DNA of 64,000 bases from Micromonospora sp. FIMYZ51. GTDB taxonomy: Bacteria > Actinomycetota > Actinomycetes > Mycobacteriales > Micromonosporaceae. A program made the translations under genes and the position numbers. Positions 44,805-53,138 of the stretch are shown piece by piece. Below the pieces are notes generated by a model. That model worked only from the letters and a program-made list of their open reading frames with translations. It was not told the DNA's origin and did no database searches. Within the stretch, counting starts at the first letter, position 1, and the number at the start of each line of letters is the position of its first letter. Location of the stretch: the NCBI RefSeq assembly GCF_038246755.1, contig NZ_CP134706.1, positions 1,054,001 through 1,118,000 on the forward strand, written 5' to 3'.

Positions 44805-46357
44805 CCGACGGTGACCGCGGTCAGTTTGAGGTCGACGTCGCTGGGCGAGACCGCGAAGCCGTTCACCCCGTCACGGACCGCCCACATTCGGGGCCGGTAG
44901 ACCAACGGCACGAACCCGGCGTCGGCGGCGACGGCGTCGTAGAGATTCTGGTAGGCCACCGTCCGGGCGGTCGGGTCGGCGGCGAACAGCGCCTTGTCGA
45001 CGAGACCCTCGATGGCCGGCGTCGCCCACAGCGGCGCCCGCGCCTCGTCGGTGAACAGGGAAACGATCGAGCTGGACGGGTCGTACGGCGCGCCGAGGGT
45101 TTCGAAGAACGTGATGTCGTATCTGCCCTCGGCGCGCTCGTCGTAGTAGACGGCGGCGTCGACCGGGACGATCTCGACCCCGATACCCACCTCCTTCAGC
45201 GCAGCGGCGATCGCCGAGGCCGTGGTGCGCGGGTCGAGTTGTCCCTCCGCCGGGGTCGCCGGAATCAGCAGCCGCAGCGAGAGTCGCTTTCCGTCCTTGA
45301 CCCGGGTGTCGCCGTCGCGCACGTAGCCGGCCGCGTCCAGCACGCTGCCGGCGGCGGCCTTGTCGAAGCCGACCGGCAAATCGGCGCCGGAGTCCGGCAC
45401 TCCCGGCGGGAACACTCGCCGGGCCGGTTCGGCGTAGTCCAGGAACAGCGCCTTCGCCATTGCGGCGGTGTCGATCGCTTTGCCGACAGCCTGACGTACG
45501 GCCTTGTCGCCGGCCGGGCCGTCGGGGTTGAACCCGAGCATGATCGAGACGTCCGGGGCGCCGGTGAGCAGCTTGACGTCGTCGCGGCCGTCCAGGGACT
45601 TCGCCTCGACCGGGGTTATCGGGGCCAGGTAGGGGCCGCCGATCAGGTCGATCTCGCCATTGGTGAGGGCGTCGACGCGGGCCTGGGAGTCCGGGATGAC
45701 CTTGAATTCGAGACGTTCCAGGCGCGGTTTCTCCCCCCAGTAGTCGCCGTTGCGTTCCAGGGTGGCGCCGGTCGCCGTGTTGGAGACCAGCTTCCACGCG
45801 CCGGTGCCGACCGGGTTCTGAAACGTCCCGTCAGCGGCGGCCGACTTCGGGCTGAGTAGCCGGACCGGGCGCACGATCGACAACTCCTGCAGCAACGGTT
45901 CGTACGGCTCGGACAGGGTGAGCCGGACAGTGTCTGGATCCGGGGCCTCGACGGCGGAGATGACCTGCGACGCCCGGAAGAACGAGAAGCGTTTGTTGCC
46001 GACCCACCGGTCGAAGTTCCACTTGACGGCGGCAGCGTCCAGCGGTGTCCCGTCGGTGAAGCGTACGCCGTCGCGCAGGTCGAGGGTCACCTGTTTGCCG
46101 CCCTCGGCGACGGTCCACGACTCGGCGAGGCCCGGCTCCAGCCGCCCGTCCTCGCCGTAGCTGACCAGCGGCTCGTAGATCGCGTCGAGCAGCAGGAAGT
46201 TGCCGGTGAACGCGTGCGGGTCCAGCGGACCCGACTCCGCGCTCATCCCGATGCGCAGGACGGTGGTTGAGCCGGCATCACCGGAGTCGGAGCTACACGC
46301 GCTGACGAGCGCGACCGACACGGCGAGGGCGGTGACGAGGGAACGTGATCGCGGCAC
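44801..46357 (-). CDS. ABC transporter solute-binding lipoprotein, nickel/peptide type (NikA/DppA-like)
   Basis: A 518-residue lipoprotein of family SBP_bac_5. The signal peptide ends in a lipobox (VALVSAC, lipid Cys at about 21). The mature protein has LRIGMSAESGPLDPHAFTGNFLLLDAIYEPLVSYGEDGRLEPGLAESWTV, as in NikA/CntA-type binders, then GTGAWKLVS and DITFFETLGAPYDPSS. The NikA-like opening and the SSSIV segment suggest a nickel-chelate or metallophore ligand rather than plain oligopeptides; this is an inference. GTG 46357 follows AGGAG. First gene of the importer operon, divergent from the MFS gene. Confidence 0.85.
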   Translation of the reverse strand: MPRSRSLVTALAVSVALVSACSSDSGDAGSTTVLRIGMSAESGPLDPHAFTGNFLLLDAIYEPLVSYGEDGRLEPGLAESWTVAEGGKQVTLDLRDGVRFTDGTPLDAAAVKWNFDRWVGNKRFSFFRASQVISAVEAPDPDTVRLTLSEPYEPLLQELSIVRPVRLLSPKSAAADGTFQNPVGTGAWKLVSNTATGATLERNGDYWGEKPRLERLEFKVIPDSQARVDALTNGEIDLIGGPYLAPITPVEAKSLDGRDDVKLLTGAPDVSIMLGFNPDGPAGDKAVRQAVGKAIDTAAMAKALFLDYAEPARRVFPPGVPDSGADLPVGFDKAAAGSVLDAAGYVRDGDTRVKDGKRLSLRLLIPATPAEGQLDPRTTASAIAAALKEVGIGVEIVPVDAAVYYDERAEGRYDITFFETLGAPYDPSSSIVSLFTDEARAPLWATPAIEGLVDKALFAADPTARTVAYQNLYDAVAADAGFVPLVYRPRMWAVRDGVNGFAVSPSDVDLKLTAVTVG

Positions 46358-46572
46358 GGACTCTCCTGGTGGGGTTGGCAGGTCAGGGCACGGCGGATGG
46401 CCGGGGGACGTTCCCGCATCAGTAGTCGGCTTCATCACGCGGCTGGTTCCCGAAAACTTGCCGTGACAGACGGTCCGTTCCGAAGACGGGTAGGGTCCGG
46501 CCTGGTCGCCAACACGACGACAGCAGGCAGATCGGGCGGTCTCGGGTGCGGGATCGGGCCGGGAGGTCACGG

Positions 46573-46647
46573 GTGAGCTGGTACGCGGCACGGAGCCGTC
46601 GTTTCGGCGAAGCGTCCCTGGCTGCGGCGCGGGCGCCGGTCGGCTGA
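46573..46647 (+). pseudogene. Remnant of a methyltransferase gene 5' end, coupled to the MFS gene
   Basis: A 24-codon frame begins with GTG AGC TGG TAC (VSWY), preceded by CGGGAGGTCACGG. The same ribosome site and first codons open the methyltransferase at 52416, with one extra G here. After VSWY the sequence diverges, and a TGA overlaps the MFS ATG as TGATG at 46645-46649. The methyltransferase-MFS order matches that at 52416-54316. I read it as a methyltransferase copy lost by internal deletion whose start still couples MFS translation; a small leader peptide is the alternative. Confidence 0.5.
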
Positions 46648-47900
46648 TGGCGGCCCCGACATCGTCCCGGACCGGGTCGGTCGCGCGTAACCGTCTGCTG
46701 TCGTTGCGGGATCACCCCTTCACGGGCGCCCAAATCGCGTTGCTGCTGGGTGGTCTCCTGGTCAACGTCGGCTCGTTCTCGGTCTATCCGTACCTGGCGG
46801 TTCTGCTGCGCGACCGGACGGGGCTCGGGATGGCGCAGGTCGGGGTCGTGCTCGGGGCCGCCACGCTGGTGCAGTTCGCCAGCGCCCCGCTCAGCGCGGC
46901 GCTGGCCGAGCGGATCGGGCTGCAGCGCTCGCTGCGCGGTGCCATGGTCCTCTACAGCCTCGGCGGCGGCGCCTTCCTTCTCGGAGCGACAGGCCCGGTG
47001 TCCACCGTCGTGGGACTGTTCCTCATTTCCAGCGGAGGTTCGCTGTATTCACCGGCGTACCGCAGCTACCTGGTACACGGAGCCGACCCGCAGCAGCGGC
47101 CCCGGCTGGTCTCTGCCGGCAACGCCGCCAGCAACCTGGGCGTCGCCCTCGGGCCGGTGCTGGGCGCCCTGCTCATCCAGCGTCCGAGCAGCATGTTCGC
47201 GGTCGTCACGGTGGTCTACGCCATTCTCGGGGTCTGGCACTTCTTCCTGCCCAGGGAGCGGATGGTCCCCGACGCCCCGCCGGTCGAGCCGTATCACCGG
47301 ATGTTGCACGGCATCGTGGTGCTGCCCTTCGTCGTCACCGCCCTGTCGGTCTACCTCTACATGCAGTTCTACCAGTACCTCTCCAGCTACGCGGAGGGCC
47401 GAGTAGCCGCGCTGTTCTACGGCGTGGCGATGATGGGTTACTCCCTCGGGCTGGTCCTCGTGCAGCCCCTCGTGGCGCACCGGGTCGAGCGGATGAGCCA
47501 TCCGTCGGCGATGGCGATCGGTTTCGGCTTCCTGGCGACGGGGATGGTCGCGTTCGCCGGTGGAAACATGTTCACGATCGGGGCCGGAGTCGCGGCGATC
47601 AGCGTCGGCAACGCGGTGCTCTTCCTCAAGAACGACCTTATGGCGTTGGCGGGCTCGAAGCGGTCAGCGACGGCCGTCTTCGGTCAGCAGCGGCTGGCCG
47701 TAGGGGTCGGTTCCTTCCTCAGCGGTGTCGTCGGCGGCAGCGTGTACGGACTCTTCGAGCGGGCGGGTCAGCTGTCGGGGTTCTGGCTGGTCGTGGCCGC
47801 CCAGTGCATCCTGCTTCCGCCGCTGGTGGTGGCGGTGGTTCGGCGCCTGCGTCGGCTCGTCCCCAGAACCGAGGAGGTTCGGAGCGCCCGATCGGGTTGA
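46647..47900 (+). CDS. MFS transporter (first of two paralogues)
   Basis: A 417-residue major facilitator with 12 predicted helices. FSVYPYLAVLLRDRTGLGMAQVGVVLG (helices 1-2 and the A-loop), AERIGLQRSLRGAM (motif A region) and QFYQYLSSYAEGRVAALFYGVAMMGYSLGL (helix 7-8) are typical of drug/product exporters. It is clearly paralogous to the MFS at 53135; both share SVYPYLAVLLRD, SSYAxGRVxAxFYG, and VFGQQRLAxGxGxFLSG. Export of the cluster product is the likely role. Its last 237 bp overlap the convergent PLP-enzyme gene. Confidence 0.87.
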   Translation: MAAPTSSRTGSVARNRLLSLRDHPFTGAQIALLLGGLLVNVGSFSVYPYLAVLLRDRTGLGMAQVGVVLGAATLVQFASAPLSAALAERIGLQRSLRGAMVLYSLGGGAFLLGATGPVSTVVGLFLISSGGSLYSPAYRSYLVHGADPQQRPRLVSAGNAASNLGVALGPVLGALLIQRPSSMFAVVTVVYAILGVWHFFLPRERMVPDAPPVEPYHRMLHGIVVLPFVVTALSVYLYMQFYQYLSSYAEGRVAALFYGVAMMGYSLGLVLVQPLVAHRVERMSHPSAMAIGFGFLATGMVAFAGGNMFTIGAGVAAISVGNAVLFLKNDLMALAGSKRSATAVFGQQRLAVGVGSFLSGVVGGSVYGLFERAGQLSGFWLVVAAQCILLPPLVVAVVRRLRRLVPRTEEVRSARSG

Positions 47901-48965
47901 TAGGCGGCGCCGGTGCCCGATGTGTTCCTGGACGGGGGGATAGGGCCGCTGATCCCAGTCCATCGTCGACCACGGCGGTGTCAGATCTCTGAGGGTATCG
48001 ATCTCGGTGGGCTTCAGCGCGGCTCGGTCCAGCGCATCCCGGTGCCGGGTAAAGACCTTGTCCACGTACCGGTGCCCCGTGTCCGCGCCGATGACGAGAT
48101 GCTCGCGTCCGGGGTGACGCTGTGCCTCCCACGCCGCTACCAGGAAGGCCGCTCCGGTGGACAGGCCGGCGAAGACGGCGTGCGTACGCATCAGGTCGAT
48201 CGTGCCGGCCATGGCGTAGTGGAAGGTCAGCCAGTGCACTTGGTCGTAGAGGTCGGGGCGGACGTTGTCGAAGGGGATGGCGCTGCCGATACCGGCGATG
48301 ATTGCCTCGGGGTCCTGGAAGCGTTCGCTGCCGAAGCTGACGCTGCCGAACGGCTGGACCCCGACCAGTCTGGCCGCCGGATCGTGCCGGCGTAGCGGCT
48401 GGATCAGGCCGGCGCTCGACGCGCCGGTGCCGACGCTGGCCACCACAGTCAGGGGCCTGTCGGGCAGCGCGACGTGCACCAGGCCGGCCAGCTCGGCGTA
48501 CCCGAGGTAGTGGATGGGGTCGTGGTACTGACGCATCCAGTGCATGCCGGGGTTGGCGCGCAGCAGCTGACGGATCCGCGCGACCCTGCGGTCCTGATCG
48601 AGGCGCAGGTCGGACTCGGCCGGCATCTGGTCCACCGTCGCGCCGAGGATCTCCAGCTGTGACCGGATCGTCGGTGTCACGGTGGTCGAGGCGACGATGT
48701 GGCAGCGGAGATCGTAGCGGTGACAGACCATGGCCAGAGCCAGTGCGTAGATGCCGCTCGAACTGTCGATGACGGTGTCTCCGGGCCGTACGGTGCCGTC
48801 GGCGAGCAGTGCCCGGACGGCGCCGAGAGCGGCGTAGATCTTTAGCGTCTCGAACCGGACGAGCACCATGTTCTCCGACAGGCGGATGAGGCTGGGCGCT
48901 CTGACGGCATCGGTGACATGACCGTGGACGGTCGCGGAGACATCGGGCGGGACCATGAACGGCAT
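47664..48965 (-). CDS. PLP-dependent enzyme of the cysteine synthase / diaminopropionate synthase fold
   Basis: A 433-residue fold-type II PLP enzyme. K42 in VLVRFETLKIYAALGAV takes the place of the Schiff-base Lys (41-42 in cysteine synthases), DSSSGIYALALAMV is the asparagine/serine loop in altered form, VVASVGTGASSAGLI is the phosphate-binding loop, and FAGLSTGAAFLVA follows. The usual PxGSxKDR context is absent, so it is a divergent homologue, perhaps making a beta-substituted alanine as SbnA-type enzymes do. Homology ends near residue 355; the last 78 residues are read antisense to the MFS gene end and look like read-through after stop loss. ATG 48965 fits the start. Confidence 0.75.
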   Translation of the reverse strand: MPFMVPPDVSATVHGHVTDAVRAPSLIRLSENMVLVRFETLKIYAALGAVRALLADGTVRPGDTVIDSSSGIYALALAMVCHRYDLRCHIVASTTVTPTIRSQLEILGATVDQMPAESDLRLDQDRRVARIRQLLRANPGMHWMRQYHDPIHYLGYAELAGLVHVALPDRPLTVVASVGTGASSAGLIQPLRRHDPAARLVGVQPFGSVSFGSERFQDPEAIIAGIGSAIPFDNVRPDLYDQVHWLTFHYAMAGTIDLMRTHAVFAGLSTGAAFLVAAWEAQRHPGREHLVIGADTGHRYVDKVFTRHRDALDRAALKPTEIDTLRDLTPPWSTMDWDQRPYPPVQEHIGHRRRLSTRSGAPNLLGSGDEPTQAPNHRHHQRRKQDALGGHDQPEPRQLTRPLEESVHAAADDTAEEGTDPYGQPLLTEDGRR

Positions 48966-49281
48966 GGGCGGTCGTCCCTCGTGTCGTGCCGCCGGGGCAG
49001 GGCGGCAGGGCGGCAAGTGTGCGAGACCAGTTATCTCCGTCGATTTTCTGGTCCCCCCGGGTAGGTCGCGCGCACGACTGCGTTAGTTCCGGCGCCGGGG
49101 GTCGTCGCCGAGGACGAATCAACCGAATGTTGCGGGAACCAGGCGCGGTATGCGGCCGACCAGCTCAGCGGGCGAAGGTGCCCGGCGTGCTCCGCGACCT
49201 GCGGACTGGATCACGGTGACTTGCCCACAATGGACGGCAGTCGATCGGAACTCTTTGGTCTGCCCGCCCGACATATTCAAC
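48966..49281. other. Divergent region between the PLP enzyme and ATP-grasp genes
   Basis: About 315 bp. It holds the promoters of both divergent genes. In-frame alternatives for the ATP-grasp start (GTG 49216, ATG 49150) lie here. CATATT at 49272 could be a -10 box for a leaderless message starting at GTG 49282, but no -35 is clear. No separate gene is seen. Confidence 0.35.
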
Positions 49282-50505
49282 GTGACCATTGCGTGCCTCG
49301 AGATGCTCTCCTTCGGCCTTGCCCATCTCGCCAGGGCCGCCCACTCTTCGGGCGAACGGCTGGCGCTGCTGACCGGTGTCGAGTCGCTCTACCTCCACGA
49401 GCTGGCCACGCTGCCGCCCGGCACGATCGACGTCGTACCGGTCGACACGCACGACCGCCAGGCGGTCACCGAATCCCTGCACGCGATCGGTGACCTGCGG
49501 GGCCTGATCAGCTCGACGGACACCTGGGGAGTGATCGGCGCCGAGCTCGCCGCCGAGTTCGGCCTGCCCGGCATCGATCCGGCGGTGATCCGGCTGGTGC
49601 GCGACAAGGCCCGCGTCCGCGATCTGCTGAACCAGAAGAGCCTGAGCCCGGTGGCGCCCTTCGGGGTGGACGATCCGGCCACGGTGAGCCTCGACCGGCT
49701 CGCGTCGGCCGTCGGGCTGCCCGCCGTCGTCAAGGACACGGCCGGCACGAGCAGCGCGAACGTGTGGCTTGTCCGGGACGCCGACGACCTCGCCCGGCTC
49801 CGCCGCGAGGCCGCGGACGCAGCGCTGTTCGGGAGCCTGTTCGCCGAGCCGTTCCTGGCCGGGCCCGTCTACAGCGCCGAGACCCTGACCTGGGCCGGGC
49901 AGACCCGGCTGCTGGGGCTGTCGAGCCGCCTCATGTCGGCCCAGCCCTGGTTCCGGGAGGACGTGACGGCATTCCCCGTGGCGCTGCCACCCGCCGAACT
50001 CCGCGAAATCGAGGTGTGGCTCGGGGAGGTGCTGGCGGTCCTCGGGTACACCGACCGGTTCGCCCACATCGAAATCGCCATGACCACCCACGGACCCCAG
50101 CTGATCGAGGTGAACCCCCGCATCGGCGGTGCGCTTGTCGGCGAGTCGATGTGCCGCGCACTCGGGGTCAACGTCTACGCCGCCCTCGTCGACCTCGCGC
50201 TCGGCCACCGCCCCCGCCTGCTCGACGCGGCCCTGCCCGGCGGCCCGGCGGTGGCGTTCGTCCTGGCCTACCCGGATCAGGCCGGTGAACTCGTTGCCGT
50301 GAACGGAATCGACGACCTCGACCGCTATCCGGGGCAGCCGCGATGGTATCCGACCAAGGCGATCGGCACACAGGTCGCGCACGTCACCGACGGGCGCGGC
50401 TACGCGGGCATCGTGCTCGCCGAGGGCCCGACCGCAGAGATCGCCACGCACCGTGCCGTCGCCGCGGCGGGCGCCGTCCACGTCCGCACCCGGCCGTCGT
50501 GCTAG
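49282..50505 (+). CDS. ATP-grasp ligase, dipeptide-ligase-like
   Basis: A 407-residue ATP-grasp enzyme. The preATP domain starts VTIACLEMLSFGLAHLARAA; VRDKARVRDLLNQKSLSPVAPF opens the ATP domain; LPAVVKDTAGTSSANVWLV contains the ATP-binding Lys; and HIEIAMTTHGPQLIEVNPRIGGALVGESM carries the metal-binding Glu and Asn of BacD/carnosine-synthase/DdaF-type amino acid ligases. It most likely joins two amino or carboxylic acids through an acyl phosphate. Start GTG 49282 is set by homology; GTG 49216 is an alternative. Its stop overlaps the convergent methyltransferase by 4 bp. Confidence 0.82.
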   Translation: MTIACLEMLSFGLAHLARAAHSSGERLALLTGVESLYLHELATLPPGTIDVVPVDTHDRQAVTESLHAIGDLRGLISSTDTWGVIGAELAAEFGLPGIDPAVIRLVRDKARVRDLLNQKSLSPVAPFGVDDPATVSLDRLASAVGLPAVVKDTAGTSSANVWLVRDADDLARLRREAADAALFGSLFAEPFLAGPVYSAETLTWAGQTRLLGLSSRLMSAQPWFREDVTAFPVALPPAELREIEVWLGEVLAVLGYTDRFAHIEIAMTTHGPQLIEVNPRIGGALVGESMCRALGVNVYAALVDLALGHRPRLLDAALPGGPAVAFVLAYPDQAGELVAVNGIDDLDRYPGQPRWYPTKAIGTQVAHVTDGRGYAGIVLAEGPTAEIATHRAVAAAGAVHVRTRPSC

Positions 50506-51239
50506 ACACGTCGGCCGCGCACAATCAGCCGCCGGGCATGGTTGTCGAACGGCTCCGCATCGAAGCCGCCGAAGCAGTCGACCTCGGCGAAACCCGCCGC
50601 GCGAAGCATCGCCTTGAGCTCAGCGGCGCTGTAGAGGGCATGCTCGACGACGGCCGTACGCGTCTGGCCCTCCCGGACCAGGAGGAAGTCGTCCCGGAAC
50701 CGGGTCCAGTCGTCCAGGACCGTGCCGCGCACGAGCAGCGTTCCGCCGTCGACGTCGATGATCTTCGGTTCGTGGCCGTCGCGGGCCGCGATCTCCTTGC
50801 CGTACATGTCGACGAGCATCCGACCGCCAGGCTTGAGACTGGCCAGCACATTGCGCAGAACACGCATGTTCTGCGCGTGGTCGGCGAACAACCCGAACGA
50901 CGTGTACATGCTGATCGCGAGGTCATACCGGTCCGGCTCGACGAACTCACGCATGTCCGCCCGGACGAGCCGGACGTCGACACCGGAGGCGGACGCGGCC
51001 GTCGCGGCCCGGTCGAGCAGCGCCGCGCTGAGGTCCACGCCGGTGACCGTGGCGCCCCGGCGGGCCAGCGGAATCGTGTACGTCCCCGGCCCGCACCCCA
51101 GATCCAATACGGCGGCCCCGGCCGGCAGGCGCAGCAACGGAGACGCGGCCACCCGCGCCTCGGCTTCGGCGGCACGCTCGGCGGAGAACATCACCTCGGT
51201 GAACCCGGTCCACAGCGCCTCATCCTCGAACCACTCCAT
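50502..51239 (-). CDS. Class I SAM-dependent methyltransferase (first of two paralogues)
   Basis: A 245-residue Rossmann-fold methyltransferase. Motif I is VLDLGCGPGTYTIPLARRG, the acidic ribose contact is VTGVDLS, motif post-I RADMREF, and the motif MYTSFGLFADHAQN precedes the substrate lid. It shares its whole length with the methyltransferase at 52416: both start with W-[FY]-E-[DE]-x-[AS]-LW-[ST]-GF, have FSAERA, MYTSFG and RLIVRG near the end. Substrate unknown; N- or O-methylation of the cluster product is likely. ATG 51239, divergent from the epimerase gene. Confidence 0.85.
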   Translation of the reverse strand: MEWFEDEALWTGFTEVMFSAERAAEAEARVAASPLLRLPAGAAVLDLGCGPGTYTIPLARRGATVTGVDLSAALLDRAATAASASGVDVRLVRADMREFVEPDRYDLAISMYTSFGLFADHAQNMRVLRNVLASLKPGGRMLVDMYGKEIAARDGHEPKIIDVDGGTLLVRGTVLDDWTRFRDDFLLVREGQTRTAVVEHALYSAAELKAMLRAAGFAEVDCFGGFDAEPFDNHARRLIVRGRRV

Positions 51240-51337
51240 TCACTGCTCCATCCGCCGCCGTTGATGTCCGTCGTGTCTAACAGTCGCGGCCGGGCCCGGT
51301 CTGGTTCCGGCAGGCCGCACATCGGGAGGATCCGCCC

Positions 51338-52348
51338 ATGGAACTGTCCGTCCGTCGCGAGACGCTGCGGCTCGTCGAGGTGGTGCGAAGCTCGCGTGGC
51401 GAAATCGACTCCGTCGCAACCTGCATGGTCACCCTGACGCACGACGGGATCACCGCCTACGGCGAAGGCACACCGACCGGGTACGACGGCGTCACCGCGG
51501 ACGACGTCGTGGCGGCGATCGACGTCGGAGGAGCGGCGGCGCTCGGACGGGATCTGCGGGACCCGGCGGCCGTCCTCGACCGGATCAGTCGGTGGGACGC
51601 ACCGGCGGGCGCCCGGATGGCACTCGACGGCGCCGTGCACGACTGGATCGGCAAGGCCGCCGGGCAGCCGACCTGGAAGCTGTCCGGGGCGGCCCGGACG
51701 CTCGGGCCGACCGTCTACACGATCTCGATGGCCGGACCTGAGGAGGCGGCGAGCGCGGTCCGGAACGCACCGGGAGTGGGCGCCTTCAAGGTGAAGGTCG
51801 GCGGCCCCGGCGACATCGAGACCCTCGAAGCGATCCGGGCGGTGACCACGCTGCCGGTCCGGATCGACGCCAACGAGGCGTGGGACCTTGCGACCGCCCG
51901 CGCACTCACTCCTCGGCTACGGCGGCTCGGCATCCAGTTGATCGAGCAGCCGTTCCCGGTGACCGCGATCGACGACTACCACCGCTACCGGGAGGTGCCC
52001 GACCGGCTGCCGGTCTTCCTCGACGAGGGCTGCACCGACGAGGCGAGCGTGCTGGCCGCCCGGTCGTACGCCGACGGCTTCGTCGTGAAGCTGTGCAAGG
52101 CCGGCGGGATCCGCAGCGCACGGCGGGTCATGGAGGCCGGTCGACGGGCCGGCCTCGGAACCATGATCAGCTGTATGTGCGAATCGGAACTCGCCATCAG
52201 CCAGGCCGCGCAGCTCGCACCGCTGGCCGACCACATCGACCTCGACGGCCACCTGTACCTGCGGGAGCCGCCGTTCCAGGGCCTCGGTCTCCAGGACGGC
52301 CGGATCGTCCTCGGCGACGCACCCGGTCTGGGCGTCGTGCCGTCCTGA
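51338..52348 (+). CDS. Enolase-superfamily dipeptide epimerase
   Basis: A 336-residue muconate-lactonising-subgroup enzyme. Catalytic Lys pair: K151/K153 in FKVKVGG on one face and K251/K254 in VVKLCKAGG on the other. Metal ligands are D177 (RIDANEAW), E203 (LIEQPF) and D229 (FLDEGC). The C-terminal DLDGHLYL carries the DxD motif that binds the N-terminal ammonium of dipeptides in L-Ala-D/L-Glu epimerases, so a dipeptide substrate is well supported. ATG 51338 follows CGGGAGGA. It is the first gene of a four-gene operon and, with the ATP-grasp ligase, points to a dipeptide intermediate. Confidence 0.88.
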   Translation: MELSVRRETLRLVEVVRSSRGEIDSVATCMVTLTHDGITAYGEGTPTGYDGVTADDVVAAIDVGGAAALGRDLRDPAAVLDRISRWDAPAGARMALDGAVHDWIGKAAGQPTWKLSGAARTLGPTVYTISMAGPEEAASAVRNAPGVGAFKVKVGGPGDIETLEAIRAVTTLPVRIDANEAWDLATARALTPRLRRLGIQLIEQPFPVTAIDDYHRYREVPDRLPVFLDEGCTDEASVLAARSYADGFVVKLCKAGGIRSARRVMEAGRRAGLGTMISCMCESELAISQAAQLAPLADHIDLDGHLYLREPPFQGLGLQDGRIVLGDAPGLGVVPS

Positions 52349-52415
52349 GGAACTTTCCCGGTCATCGATGCGACATGTTGACAGGACGCGGGACACCGCA
52401 GGACGGGAGGTCACG

Positions 52416-53138
52416 GTGAGCTGGTACGAGGATCTGTCCCTGTGGTCCGGCTTCTCGGACGTGCTCTTCTCCGCCGAGCGGGCGCGACAGGCCGCCGACC
52501 TGGTGGCCACCTCGCCGCTGCTGGCATTCCCGCCGAGAAGCCGCGTACTCGACCAGTGCTGCGGTGTCGGCTTCTTCTCGGCACCGCTGGCCCGCCAGGG
52601 CTACCGAGTGACCGGCGTCGACATCCATCGTGAGCTATTCGAACGAGCCGAGGCCGAGGCCGAGGCGTCGTTCGTGCGCGCGGACGTGCGTGAGTACGTG
52701 TCACCGGACGCGTTCGACGTCGTGGTGAACATGTACACGTCGTTCGGGTATTTCGACGAGCACGACGACAACGTCCAGGTCTTGCGCAACGCGTACCGCT
52801 CCCTGGTGTCCGGTGGGGTGTTGATCGTGGATCTGTTGAGCAAGGAGATCTACGCCTCCTGGGTCGGGCCACCGAAGATCGTCGACGTGCCCGGCGGCAT
52901 GGTGGTCATGCGCGACACGATCCTCGACGACTGGACCCGCTATCGCACCGACTGGACGCTGGTCCGCGGGAACAACGCCGAGCACACCTCGCTCACCTGC
53001 TGGGTCTACAGCGCCGCCGAACTGAAAGACATGTTCATCCAGGCCGGGTTCGAGAAGGTCCAGTGCTTCGGCAACTTCGACGGCGGACCGTACGACGGCG
53101 CAGCCACCCGACTGATCGTCCGGGGAACCAAGGCGTGA
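52416..53138 (+). CDS. Class I SAM-dependent methyltransferase (second of two paralogues)
   Basis: A 240-residue methyltransferase. Motif I appears as VLDQCCGVGFFSAPLARQG, with CCG in place of GCG, followed by VTGVDIH, FVRADVREY and NMYTSFGYFDEHDDN. GTG 52416 follows GACGGGAGG at ideal spacing. The stop overlaps the MFS start (GTGA). It is paralogous to the gene at 50502. The same ribosome site and first codons are found in the remnant at 46573. Confidence 0.87.
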   Translation: MSWYEDLSLWSGFSDVLFSAERARQAADLVATSPLLAFPPRSRVLDQCCGVGFFSAPLARQGYRVTGVDIHRELFERAEAEAEASFVRADVREYVSPDAFDVVVNMYTSFGYFDEHDDNVQVLRNAYRSLVSGGVLIVDLLSKEIYASWVGPPKIVDVPGGMVVMRDTILDDWTRYRTDWTLVRGNNAEHTSLTCWVYSAAELKDMFIQAGFEKVQCFGNFDGGPYDGAATRLIVRGTKA

